Shown piece by piece: positions 5,211 to 12,130 of a stretch of DNA of 12,260 bases. The stretch is from Bacillota bacterium (lineage in GTDB: Bacteria > Bacillota > Clostridia > Peptostreptococcales > Anaerovoracaceae), in NCBI GenBank assembly GCA_029219125.1, contig JAQXSU010000166.1:1-12260 (forward strand). The letters run 5' to 3'. Both the position numbers and the translations under genes were made by a program. The notes beneath the pieces are model-generated. The model saw only the letters and a list, made by a program, of their open reading frames with translations. It was not told the DNA's origin and did no database searches. The number at the start of each line of letters is the position of its first letter. The first letter of the stretch is position 1.

Positions 5211-7019
5211 ATGAGTGCAACACAGAACCGGAGCGCCATGGAACAGGCGGAAGCTACCATTGCGGCGCTGAATCAGAGCAAAGACAAGTATGTGGTCTAT
5301 AAAGAAAGCCGGCCCATTACGGACCTGAAGCAGATGCTGAAAACCAGCACGTCCATGTATGCAGACAACACCGCTTTCATGCAGCGGTTTGAAAAGAATC
5401 AGCCGTATGAGAGCATTACCTACCGTCAGGCCATGGAAGATATCAACGGGCTTGGTACTGCACTGATGATGCACGGTCTGTCCGGGAAGCGGATTGCAGT
5501 GATCGGCGAAAACTGCTACCAGTGGGCCACCAGCTATCTGGCGGTCGTCTGCGGTACGGGCATCGTGGTGCCGCTGGATAAGGAGCTGGGAATGGCGGAA
5601 CTGAAACAGCTGGTCATCGAAGCGGAGGTTTCGGCCGTGCTGTTTACGAAGAAGTTCGAGGACACCTTCTATATGATGAAGGAGAGCGGGGATACACCGC
5701 TGGAGATGCTGGTAAACCTCAATGCAGAAACAGAAGAAGGCGGTATTTTCGCCTGGAAGCAGCTGGTGGAAGAAGGAAAAGCTATGGTGAAAAAAGGAAT
5801 CCGTATCTTTCTGGATGCGAAGATCGATCCGGAGGCCATGAGCGTGCTGCTGTTCACATCGGGAACTACCGGCATCGCCAAAGGCGTCATGCTGTCCCAC
5901 AGAAATATCTGTGAAGACCTGATGAGCGCACCGACGATCCTGAAGGTGCATACCTGGGACATCTTCTTTTCTGTATTGCCGCTGCATCATACCTATGAGT
6001 GCACCTGCGGCTTCCTGATGCCGCTGTACAAGGGAGCAGCCATCGCCTACTGCGAGGGACTGAAATACATCGTAAAGAATCTGCAGGAAGTGAAGCCGAC
6101 CATGATTCTGGCGGTGCCGCTGATCCTGGAGAGCCTGTATAAGAATATCATGAAAAACATCCGCAAGAGCGGAAAAGAAGGCCTGGTAAAAAAAGTCATG
6201 ACGGCCAATAAGGTTACCAGTAAGGTGGGTCTGGATCTGAACCGGAAGCTGCTGAAGGATATCTATGCGGTCTTCGGCGGCAGAATGCGGGTACTGATCT
6301 CCGGCGGTGCGGCCATCGATCCGGCCATCCTGCAGTTTTTCAATGATCTGGGCTTCATCGCCGTGCAGGGCTACGGCCTGACGGAGTGTGCACCGATGGC
6401 GGCACTGAATCCGGACCGTCATAAGGAAATGCGAAATGCTTCCGTAGGCCATCTGCTGCCGGGAATGGAAGTGAAGATCGTGGATAAAGATGAAGACGGC
6501 ATCGGCGAAATCTGCCTGAAGGGGCCGAACGTGATGCTGGGCTATTACAATATGCCGGAGGAAACGGAGAAGGTGCTGAAGGATGGCTGGTTCCATACCG
6601 GAGACCAGGGCTATGTGGATGAGGAAAACTTCATCTATATTACGGGACGGAAAAAGAATGTGATCATCGCAGCCAACGGCAAGAACGTATTCCCGGAGGA
6701 ACTGGAATACCTGCTGTCGAAGATTCCATATGTGGCAGAATCCATGGTCTGGAGCAAGACGGAGGAAGGATCCTCTAACGATACTCTGATCGCGGCAACC
6801 ATCAAACCGGACATGGAGGAAGTGGAAGCGGTGCTGGGAAAAGAGAAAGCGGAAGATCCGGCAGAAGTGGAAGCACTGCTCTGGAAAGAAGTGGATCGGC
6901 TGAACGAAACCCTGCCGCTGTTCAAAAAGATAAAGAAAATCAACGTGCGCCGTGAGGATTTTGAGAAGACCACGGGCAAGAAGATCAAGCGGTTCGTCGA
7001 GAGCAATAAAGAAAAATAG
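5211..7019 (+). CDS. AMP-dependent acyl-CoA synthetase/ligase (long-chain type)
   Basis: A 602-residue ANL-superfamily enzyme that activates a carboxylic acid as acyl-AMP and usually transfers it to CoA. The motifs appear in order: P-loop TSGTTGIAKGV beginning at residue 216, YGLTECAP at 388-395, GWFHTGDQG with the ATP-ribose aspartate D465, the hinge-region GRKKNVIIAANGKNVFPEE, and the A10 motif KTTGKKIKR with catalytic K590. The layout and length fit long-chain fatty acid CoA ligases (FadD/FACL type); no carrier-protein domain is fused. The start ATG 5211 follows AAAGGGGGAT by about nine bases. The gene follows the CatA-like gene in the probable pyrG transcript. No terminator is visible after it; the metK promoter begins 11 bases downstream. 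The substrate is unproven: medium- to long-chain fatty acids are the default expectation. Confidence 0.9.
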   Translation: MSATQNRSAMEQAEATIAALNQSKDKYVVYKESRPITDLKQMLKTSTSMYADNTAFMQRFEKNQPYESITYRQAMEDINGLGTALMMHGLSGKRIAVIGENCYQWATSYLAVVCGTGIVVPLDKELGMAELKQLVIEAEVSAVLFTKKFEDTFYMMKESGDTPLEMLVNLNAETEEGGIFAWKQLVEEGKAMVKKGIRIFLDAKIDPEAMSVLLFTSGTTGIAKGVMLSHRNICEDLMSAPTILKVHTWDIFFSVLPLHHTYECTCGFLMPLYKGAAIAYCEGLKYIVKNLQEVKPTMILAVPLILESLYKNIMKNIRKSGKEGLVKKVMTANKVTSKVGLDLNRKLLKDIYAVFGGRMRVLISGGAAIDPAILQFFNDLGFIAVQGYGLTECAPMAALNPDRHKEMRNASVGHLLPGMEVKIVDKDEDGIGEICLKGPNVMLGYYNMPEETEKVLKDGWFHTGDQGYVDEENFIYITGRKKNVIIAANGKNVFPEELEYLLSKIPYVAESMVWSKTEEGSSNDTLIAATIKPDMEEVEAVLGKEKAEDPAEVEALLWKEVDRLNETLPLFKKIKKINVRREDFEKTTGKKIKRFVESNKEK

Positions 7020-7029
7020 CCGAAATGTG

Positions 7030-7057
7030 TTGACAAACGGAAAAAAAGCGATATAAT
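7030..7057 (+). promoter_or_regulatory. Promoter of SAM riboswitch-metK
   Basis: TTGACA at 7030-7035 and TATAAT at 7052-7057, 16 bases apart, put the transcript start near 7064, just ahead of the SAM-I aptamer. The promoter begins 11 bases after the stop of the upstream ligase gene. Confidence 0.88.
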
Positions 7058-7081
7058 AAATCTGTATGTAAATAAATAGTC

Positions 7082-7224
7082 CTTATCAAGAGTGGCTGAG
7101 GGAATAGGCCCGAAGACGCCCGGCAACCTAGGTGCTTTCACCGATGCATGTGCAGTTCTGCATGATTCCGGAGAAAAGTAGAAAAGGTGCTAAATCCTAC
7201 AGAAATGTATTTCTGAAAGATGAG
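7082..7224 (+). ncRNA. SAM-I (S-box) riboswitch aptamer
   Basis: The aptamer opens with the S-box signature CTTATCAAGAG and continues with GAGGGA (7098-7103) and the core GGCCCGAAGACGCCCGGCAACC (7107-7128). It ends with AGGTGCTAAATCC and a P4 hairpin (CAGAAATGTATTTCTG). P1 is CTTATC (7082-7087) with GATGAG (7219-7224). The P3 arm is extended (about 7141-7171), closing with CCG/CGG around TGCAG/CTGCA pairs. High SAM should stabilise P1 and allow the terminator at 7249-7277; low SAM should free GAGG (7222-7225) to pair with CCTC (7252-7255) as an antiterminator. Control of metK by its own product fits known biology. Confidence 0.96.
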
Positions 7225-7248
7225 GAAGACAGCTTCGGCGAAACTGAC

Positions 7249-7277
7249 AAACCTCTCTTTCACAGAGAGGTTTTTTT
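7249..7277 (+). terminator. SAM riboswitch intrinsic terminator
   Basis: AAACCTCTCT (7249-7258) pairs with AGAGAGGTTT (7264-7273) around a TTCAC loop, followed by T to 7277. Its 5' arm overlaps the segment that can pair with the 3' side of the riboswitch P1, which is the usual SAM-I expression platform. Confidence 0.93.
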
Positions 7278-7349
7278 CGGTCTGGCTTCGCCGCACTGCA
7301 GAGGGTAAGGATAGAGACAAAAGGTTATTATAATGTAAGGAGGAACACA

Positions 7350-8534
7350 ATGAGAAGATTATTTACATCTGAGTCCGTGACAGAAGGACATCCTGATAAA
7401 GTCTGCGACCAGATTTCCGATGCGATTCTGGACGCCATTTTCGAGCAGGACCCGTATGGCAGAGTTGCCTGCGAGACCACTACCACCACCGGCTATGCCA
7501 TGGTCATGGGTGAGATTAGCACCAGCAGCTATGTGGATATCCCGAAGATTGTAAGACAGGTGATCCTGGATATCGGCTATGACAGAAGCGAATACGGTTT
7601 CGACGGAAACACCTGCGCTGTGCTGTCTGCCATCGACGAGCAGTCCGGCGACATCGCCATGGGTGTGGACAAGGCACTGGAATATAAGGAAGGTACGCTG
7701 GATGACCAGATCGACACCATCGGTGCCGGAGACCAGGGTATCATGTTCGGATACGCCTGCAATGAAACGCCGGAACTGATGCCGCTGCCAATCTCTCTGG
7801 CACACAAGCTGGCAAAGCGCCTGGCCGATGTAAGAAAGGACGGTACCATTTCCTATCTGCGTCCGGACGGAAAGACCCAGGTTACCGTAGAATACGACGG
7901 AGACAAAGTAAAGAGAATCGACACCATCCTGATCTCCACCCAGCATGATCCGGAGGCAACCCAGGAGCAGATCCGCGCAGACCTGATGGAACATGTGATC
8001 AAACCGGTGGTTCCTGCAGAACTGCTGGATGAAGAAACCAAATATTTCGTAAACCCGACGGGACGTTTCGTCATCGGCGGACCTCACGGTGACTCCGGTC
8101 TGACGGGACGGAAGATTATCGTGGATACTTACGGCGGTGCTGCACGCCACGGCGGCGGTGCCTTCTCCGGCAAGGACCCTACGAAGGTTGACCGTTCTGC
8201 CACTTATGCGGCTCGTTATGCAGCCAAGAATATCGTTGCAGCAGGGCTGGCAGACAAGTGCGAGATTCAGCTGGCCTATGCCATCGGCGTGGCCAAGCCG
8301 GTTTCCATCCTGGTTGACACCTTCGGCACCGGCAAGCTGGATGATGAAAAAATCGCAGAACTGGTGGAAAAGAACTTCGACCTGCGTCCGGCAGCCATCA
8401 TCCGTGACCTGAATCTGAGACGGCCAATTTATCGTCAGACGGCAGCTTACGGCCACTTCGGCAGAACCGACGTGGATCTGCCTTGGGAACATACCGATAA
8501 GGCTGCAGCCCTGAGAGAGCAGGCGGGGCTGTAA
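7350..8534 (+). CDS. metK: S-adenosylmethionine synthetase (methionine adenosyltransferase)
   Basis: MetK converts methionine and ATP to S-adenosylmethionine, phosphate and pyrophosphate, and works as a cytoplasmic dimer or tetramer. At 394 residues it has the standard length. Visible signatures are ESVTEGHPDKVCDQISD (8-24, including H14 and D16), GAGDQGIMFGYA (from 125), and the phosphate-binding GGGAFSGKDPTKVDRS (from 268, with K275). The start ATG at 7350 follows AAGGAGGA at a good distance; the whole leader from the promoter at 7030 contains the SAM-I riboswitch and its terminator. A strong hairpin terminator at 8597-8627 ends the unit, so metK appears monocistronic. Confidence 0.98.
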   Translation: MRRLFTSESVTEGHPDKVCDQISDAILDAIFEQDPYGRVACETTTTTGYAMVMGEISTSSYVDIPKIVRQVILDIGYDRSEYGFDGNTCAVLSAIDEQSGDIAMGVDKALEYKEGTLDDQIDTIGAGDQGIMFGYACNETPELMPLPISLAHKLAKRLADVRKDGTISYLRPDGKTQVTVEYDGDKVKRIDTILISTQHDPEATQEQIRADLMEHVIKPVVPAELLDEETKYFVNPTGRFVIGGPHGDSGLTGRKIIVDTYGGAARHGGGAFSGKDPTKVDRSATYAARYAAKNIVAAGLADKCEIQLAYAIGVAKPVSILVDTFGTGKLDDEKIAELVEKNFDLRPAAIIRDLNLRRPIYRQTAAYGHFGRTDVDLPWEHTDKAAALREQAGL

Positions 8535-8596
8535 TCGCGCAGAGTCCACCAGGGATTCGCAAGTGATAACAACATAAGATGAATACATGGAAATGT

Positions 8597-8630
8597 AAAA
8601 GGACAGTTCATTGCGAGCTGTCCTTTTCTT
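8597..8630. terminator. Intrinsic terminator after metK, probably bidirectional
   Basis: AAAAGGACAGTTC (8597-8609) pairs with GAGCTGTCCTTTT (8615-8627), 13 base pairs with one G-T wobble and an ATTGC loop, followed by TTTTCTTTCT on the plus strand. The A-run on the 5' side gives a short U-run when read in reverse, so it can also end the minus-strand deoC transcript that finishes at 8662. Confidence 0.9.
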
Positions 8631-8661
8631 TCTGGTATGATTGATCTGCTTCGCCTTTCAC

Positions 8662-8835
8662 TCAGCGTTCAAATGCCTTCTTCACATAGTTCACTGTCAC
8701 AAAGAAGCAGAGCGCTGCACCGATCCACGGATATTTTTTCGTGCCGGCGCCGCCGCTGAGGGCCAGAATTATGGAGCCGATGCCGATGATGAGAAAGAAC
8801 AGTGCTTTCAGCAGATTGATTCCTTTATCGCCCAT
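8662..8835 (-). CDS. 57-aa two-helix membrane protein
   Basis: A minus-strand ORF from ATG 8835 to TGA 8664-8662, below the size many callers accept. The start is preceded by AAGGAGGTG with about 4 bases of spacing, and the Shine-Dalgarno overlaps the TAA stop of deoC, leaving only 11 bases between the two genes. Translation is therefore probably coupled to deoC. The protein begins MGDKGINLLK, has one hydrophobic helix (about 10-26, rich in Ile, Leu and Gly), a Gly-Gly-Ala-Gly-Thr-Lys-Lys turn and a second helix (about 37-50), and ends with a basic VKKAFER tail. It looks like a small inner-membrane hairpin with both ends probably cytoplasmic. I do not recognise a named family. The bidirectional terminator at 8597-8630 follows it. 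Confidence 0.78.
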   Translation of the reverse strand: MGDKGINLLKALFFLIIGIGSIILALSGGAGTKKYPWIGAALCFFVTVNYVKKAFER

Positions 8836-8846
8836 GGGCCACCTCC

Positions 8847-9524
8847 TTATTTTTCGCCGGCTTCGTAGGCTTCCATGACTGCCACGGATGCGCTGGCTCC
8901 GATGCGGTCTGCACCTGCCTCGATCATGGCCAGAACCGTTTCCAGGCTGCGGATGCCGCCGCTGGCCTTTACTTCCATGTCAGGACCTACGGTCTGTTTC
9001 ATCAGTGCCACGTCTTCTGCTTTCGCACCGCCGCTGCCGAATCCGGTGGATGTCTTTACAAAATGTGCACCGCTGTCTTTTGCCAGACGGCAGGCTTCCT
9101 CGATTTCTGCCGGGGTCAGCAGGCAGGTCTCCAGGATCACTTTCACGATGGCGCCGTACTGCTCTGCGGCTGTGACCACTTCCCGGATGTCGTCCCGGAT
9201 GTCATCATAGCGTCCATCTTTAAAAAGTCCCACATTAAGAACCATATCGATTTCCGAAGCACCGTCCTTGCAGGCTTCTTCTGTTTCAAAGACCTTGGTA
9301 GCGGTGGTGCAGGCACCCAGAGGGAAGCCCACCACGGCAGCAACTTTCACGTCTGAATCCTTCAGCATGTCCGCACAGTCAGCCACATAGCAGGTATTCA
9401 CGCAGACTGCGTAGAAATCATATTCCAGTGCTTCGCGGCACAGCTTTTCAATCTGTGCACGAGTGGCCTCCGGCTTCAGCAGAGTATGGTCAAAATATTT
9501 ATTCAGCGGTTTCGCTAATTTCAT
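8847..9524 (-). CDS. deoC: Deoxyribose-phosphate aldolase
   Basis: DERA cleaves 2-deoxyribose 5-phosphate to glyceraldehyde 3-phosphate and acetaldehyde, in deoxynucleoside salvage. I place the start at ATG 9524 (MKLAKPLNKYFDHTLLKP), with GGAGGAAT eight bases upstream, giving 225 residues, the usual family length. The longer reading frame to 9800 adds about 92 residues of unlike composition that cross the promoter region and the start of the divergent gene, so it is rejected. Catalytic residues are visible: D93 in EIDMVLNVG, the Schiff-base lysine K157 in FVKTSTGFG, and K186 in EVKASGGIR. It is followed after 11 bases by a 57-aa membrane protein gene. No other deo genes (deoA, deoB, deoD) lie next to it here. 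Confidence 0.96.
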   Translation of the reverse strand: MKLAKPLNKYFDHTLLKPEATRAQIEKLCREALEYDFYAVCVNTCYVADCADMLKDSDVKVAAVVGFPLGACTTATKVFETEEACKDGASEIDMVLNVGLFKDGRYDDIRDDIREVVTAAEQYGAIVKVILETCLLTPAEIEEACRLAKDSGAHFVKTSTGFGSGGAKAEDVALMKQTVGPDMEVKASGGIRSLETVLAMIEAGADRIGASASVAVMEAYEAGEK

Positions 9525-9553
9525 ACGATATTCCTCCGTCTCAGGTTTTTCTG

Positions 9554-9572
9554 GCAGCTGCTTTGAAGCTGC
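9554..9572 (-). promoter_or_regulatory. Dyad just downstream of predicted deoC start site
   Basis: GCAGCT (9554-9559) and AGCTGC (9567-9572) form a 6-bp inverted repeat with a 7-base spacer, located right after the predicted deoC transcription start (about 9573). It could be an operator for a repressor or simply a 5' stem; the sequence also reads as a direct repeat of AGCTGCT. Confidence 0.35.
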
Positions 9573-9579
9573 TGTTTCT

Positions 9580-9585
9580 ATTGTA
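9580..9585 (-). promoter_or_regulatory. Possible -10 of deoC promoter
   Basis: On the minus strand TACAAT (9585-9580) is a good -10 hexamer about 56 bases before the deoC start codon. The -35 position holds only a T-rich sequence, so the promoter would be weak or activator-dependent. Confidence 0.45.
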
Positions 9586-9650
9586 CCATTTTCTTCTGAA
9601 AAAGAAAAGATGAAAAAGCCGGAACCGTATGAAATCAGGGAAAAGAATGA

Positions 9651-9679
9651 TTGCAACGGCGGATTTTGTGGCATATAAT
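9651..9679 (+). promoter_or_regulatory. Promoter of the 9721 membrane-protein gene
   Basis: TTGCAA (9651-9656) and TATAAT (9674-9679) with a 17-base spacer predict a transcript start near 9686. This is divergent from deoC within a 196-base intergenic region. Confidence 0.8.
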
Positions 9680-9720
9680 ATTGATAGAAATAAGATTGAG
9701 GAGTAGGAAAAGAAAGCAAT

Positions 9721-10275
9721 ATGGAAACTGCGAAAAAAAGAGTCACAATGATGAAGCGGATCCGGTGGGCGGGACTGCCCATGGGGCTGCTGATGTACAT
9801 GGGAACGGAGCAGTCATTTGGAACGATTGCCGCAACGGTTCTGGCGGTGGTGGCGGCAGTGGCCTTCTACTTTATCTGTGACGGAGAAGGAAGAAGGACC
9901 ATGTGTCAGTATGTGGCGGATGACCTGCGGGCTGCTGTGGCGGCAGCAGGGCTCAGCCGGTGCGTGGTGGAAATCAAAAGCATCAACGCAGGACTGATTA
10001 CGCGGATCTATCTGATTCAGGCCGGACCTCTGGCCACCCGATGCAACCGGGCGGTTTTCGAGCGGATCAACAAGAGCTGGTATCGGAAATCCATCTGGGT
10101 GACCCAGATCCTTGAACTGGAAAATGAGGGAGAACTGGAAGAGGCTCAGGCATTTCTGGACGAAGCCTTATTTGATGATCTGAAGAAGATGCGGGACAGA
10201 GATGGTAAAACCGGCAAGAATGACGAGAACGACAAGAACGACAAGAACGACAAGAACGACAGAAAGGAACAGTAA
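9721..10275 (+). CDS. Membrane-anchored protein with KND-repeat tail, unknown function
   Basis: A 184-residue protein. After a basic start (METAKKRVTMMKRIRW) come two closely spaced hydrophobic segments (about 16-30 and 34-53, the second very Ala/Val-rich), then a soluble region of about 110 residues (55-165) with mixed helix and strand character, for example CVVEIKSINAGLITRIYLIQ. The last 15 residues before the end (166-180) are five Lys/Glu-Asn-Asp triplets encoded by a 9-bp tandem repeat. A good promoter lies upstream at 9651-9679. The ribosome binding site is modest: GAGGAG at 9698-9703 is far from the ATG, and AGGAAA at 9705-9710 is closer. Six bases separate it from the DUF3842 gene, so the two are probably co-transcribed. 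I do not recognise a family. Confidence 0.78.
   Translation: METAKKRVTMMKRIRWAGLPMGLLMYMGTEQSFGTIAATVLAVVAAVAFYFICDGEGRRTMCQYVADDLRAAVAAAGLSRCVVEIKSINAGLITRIYLIQAGPLATRCNRAVFERINKSWYRKSIWVTQILELENEGELEEAQAFLDEALFDDLKKMRDRDGKTGKNDENDKNDKNDKNDRKEQ
10216..10260 (+). repeat. Five 9-bp tandem repeats within coding sequence
   Basis: Units of AAGAACGAC occupy 10234-10260 as three exact copies, preceded by GAGAACGAC (10225-10233) and AAGAATGAC (10216-10224), each differing by one base. The unit is a multiple of three and in frame, so copy-number change would lengthen or shorten a Lys-Asn-Asp tail without breaking the gene. Confidence 0.95.
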
Positions 10276-10281
10276 CGGCAA

Positions 10282-10695
10282 ATGACGAAACAGATTCTGA
10301 TTATCGACGGGCAGGGCGGCCTGCTGGGGAAACAGCTGGTGGATGCCATAAGAAAGGCAGTGCCGGATGCGGAGATCACGGCGGTGGGAACCAACAGCAT
10401 CGCCACATCCAGTATGCTGAAGGCCGGTGCCCATCAGGGTGCAACCGGAGAAAATGCGGTGCTGGTGGCAGTCCGTCATGCGGATATCATCGCAGGACCG
10501 GTGGGCATGGTCATTGCGGATTCACTGCTGGGAGAAATCACGCCGGCCATGGCCGCCGCAGTGGGCAGCAGCGATGCGGTGAAGCTCCTTCTGCCGGTCA
10601 ATAAGTGCAATAATATTGTCATCGGAGCAGGCGGAAAATCCACATCGGAACTGATCGGAGAGGCTGTGGAGAGAATACAGAAAATCTGCGGATAG
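10282..10695 (+). CDS. DUF3842 family protein
   Basis: A 137-residue protein matching the DUF3842 family known from Clostridia, with no established activity. It opens with a nucleotide-binding-like beta-Gly-rich loop, QILIIDGQGGLLGKQLVDAI (4-23), and continues with ITAVGTNSIATSSMLKAGA and HADIIAGPVGMVIADSLLGEITPAMAAAVG. This resembles a small Rossmann-like alpha/beta domain. LLPVNKCNNIVIGAG near the end holds the only internal cysteine before the terminal one. Start ATG 10282 is six bases after the upstream stop; AAAGGAAC (10263-10270) is the probable but distant ribosome binding site, so translation may be coupled. No terminator follows; the aspartate kinase promoter starts 14 bases later. 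Confidence 0.85.
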   Translation: MTKQILIIDGQGGLLGKQLVDAIRKAVPDAEITAVGTNSIATSSMLKAGAHQGATGENAVLVAVRHADIIAGPVGMVIADSLLGEITPAMAAAVGSSDAVKLLLPVNKCNNIVIGAGGKSTSELIGEAVERIQKICG

Positions 10696-10708
10696 TCAGT
10701 CTTTTTTG

Positions 10709-10737
10709 TTGAAATAGGACAAAGTTTATACTATAAT
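10709..10737 (+). promoter_or_regulatory. Promoter of aspartate kinase gene
   Basis: TTGAAA (10709-10714) and TATAAT (10732-10737) are 17 bases apart, giving a start near 10744 and a leader of only about 40 bases. That is too short for a lysine riboswitch or T-box, so control at this site would be by protein factors or by enzyme feedback alone. Confidence 0.85.
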
Positions 10738-10784
10738 GTGTCTATTAACGATTTATTTACAGCACCATGAGGAGGACAGAAAAT

Positions 10785-12107
10785 ATGGGCATAAAAGTCG
10801 CGAAATTCGGCGGCTCATCGGTAGCAGACGGAATTCAGCTTACGAAAACGAAGAATATCATAAATGCGGACCCGGACCGGCGGTACATCGTCGTATCCGC
10901 ACCGGGCAAGCGGTTTGAAGGAGATAACAAGATCACAGATCTTCTGTATCTGTGCAAGACACACCTGGAGCACAATCTGCCGTATGATCAGATTTTTCAG
11001 GTGGTGGCAGACCGGTTCATGGCAGTGGAGATCAATCTGGGCATTGACCTGGATTTCAGTCCTTACTTCGATAAGATCCGGGAAAATCTGAAAAAGAATC
11101 CATCTGCCGACTACATAGCATCCCGGGGAGAATATCTCAATGCGATTCTGGTGGCAGCCTTCCTGGGATATGATTTCGTGGATACGGAAGGTCTGATCCG
11201 GTTTGATGCCAAGGGCAAGCTGCTGGCAGAAGAAACCAATGAAGCGCTGAAGGCTGAACTGGAAAAACATGAGCGCGCAGTGCTTCCGGGATTCTACGGC
11301 ACCGGACCGGACGGAAAGATCCGCACCTTTTCAAGAGGCGGCTCCGATATTACCGGCTCCCTGGTGGCAAGAGCCGTCGGCGCAGATGTATATGAAAACT
11401 GGACGGATGTATCGGGCTTTCTGATGGCAGACCCGCGGATCGTGAAGAATCCGAAGCAGATTGACGTGATTTCTTACAAGGAACTGCGGGAACTTTCCTA
11501 TATGGGTGCCAGCGTGCTTCATGAGGATGCCATCTTCCCTGCCAGAATGGCCAATGTGCCAATCAATATCAGAAATACCAATCATCCGGAAGATCCAGGC
11601 ACCATGATTACCGATGATGTGGCTCGCTACGGCATCAAAGACCGGGTCATCACCGGTATTGCAGGCAGCAAGGACTTCGTGGTCGTCGCTCTGTATAAAA
11701 ACATGATGAGCAGTGAACGAGGCTTTGTCCGCAGAATTCTGGGAATTCTGGATGACTATGATATCAATTTCGAGCATCTGCCGAGCGGCATCGATACCGT
11801 ATCGGTTGTCATGTCCGGTGCCAGCATCGAAGGCCGGCTGGATGAAGTGCTGGAGGAATTCCGCAGCCGTCTCCGTCCGGACAGCATCGATGTCATCGAA
11901 GAGATTTCTCTGATCGCCACGGTAGGTCACGGAATGGACCGCCGGCCGGGAACCAGTGCCAAGCTGTTCCAGGCCCTTGCTGACGCACAGGTGAATGTCC
12001 GCATGATCGATCAGGGCTCCAGCGAAATGAATATCATCGTTGGCGTGGAGAACAAAGATTTCGAAAAGGCGATCCGTGCCATCTACAACGCATTCGTGGA
12101 AGAGTAA
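10785..12107 (+). CDS. Aspartate kinase
   Basis: Aspartokinase phosphorylates L-aspartate, the first step toward lysine, threonine, methionine and diaminopimelate. I start it at ATG 10785 (MGIKVAKFGGSS), nine bases after GAGGAGG (10769-10775); an upstream ATG at 10767 would place that ribosome binding site inside the gene. The product has 440 residues. The kinase domain shows KFGGSS (7-12), YIVVSAPG, SRGEYLNA and the SRGGSDITGS motif beginning at 183. The regulatory C-terminus begins around 288 (VITGIAGSKDFVVVALYKN) and comprises two ACT-type segments, the second around 370-440 (LIATVGHGMDRRPGTSAKLF and NVRMIDQGSSEMNIIVGV). Feedback by lysine and/or threonine is expected from the family, but the effector cannot be read from sequence. 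No homoserine dehydrogenase domain is fused. Paralogue naming (lysC, thrA-like, dapG) is not decidable here. Confidence 0.95.
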   Translation: MGIKVAKFGGSSVADGIQLTKTKNIINADPDRRYIVVSAPGKRFEGDNKITDLLYLCKTHLEHNLPYDQIFQVVADRFMAVEINLGIDLDFSPYFDKIRENLKKNPSADYIASRGEYLNAILVAAFLGYDFVDTEGLIRFDAKGKLLAEETNEALKAELEKHERAVLPGFYGTGPDGKIRTFSRGGSDITGSLVARAVGADVYENWTDVSGFLMADPRIVKNPKQIDVISYKELRELSYMGASVLHEDAIFPARMANVPINIRNTNHPEDPGTMITDDVARYGIKDRVITGIAGSKDFVVVALYKNMMSSERGFVRRILGILDDYDINFEHLPSGIDTVSVVMSGASIEGRLDEVLEEFRSRLRPDSIDVIEEISLIATVGHGMDRRPGTSAKLFQALADAQVNVRMIDQGSSEMNIIVGVENKDFEKAIRAIYNAFVEE

Positions 12108-12130
12108 AAAAGAAAACGGAGGGGATACGT

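Noticed and set aside
5205..6596. 463-aa antisense reading frame across the acyl-CoA synthetase
   Set aside because: Low-complexity His/Gln-rich translation arising from the codon bias of the sense gene; no ribosome binding site.
7320..7336. Second metK promoter from TTATTATAATG close to the start codon
   Set aside because: It contains a TATAAT but no acceptable -35 hexamer, and transcripts from it would bypass the riboswitch; not supported.
7359..8588. 409-aa antisense reading frame across metK
   Set aside because: The sense strand encodes a full-length MetK with all motifs; the antisense frame is a by-product.
9525..9800. N-terminal extension of the deoC reading frame to a 317-aa protein
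   Set aside because: The added residues have no DERA similarity, cross the intergenic promoters and the divergent gene start, and lack a ribosome binding site; ATG 9524 has a strong one and gives normal family length.
10168..10260. CRISPR-like short tandem repeat
   Set aside because: The units are 9 bp, contiguous and in frame within a gene, with no spacers.
10767..10784. Upstream ATG for aspartate kinase
   Set aside because: The GAGGAGG Shine-Dalgarno would lie inside the gene; ATG 10785 is correctly spaced and begins at the conserved KFGGSS region.
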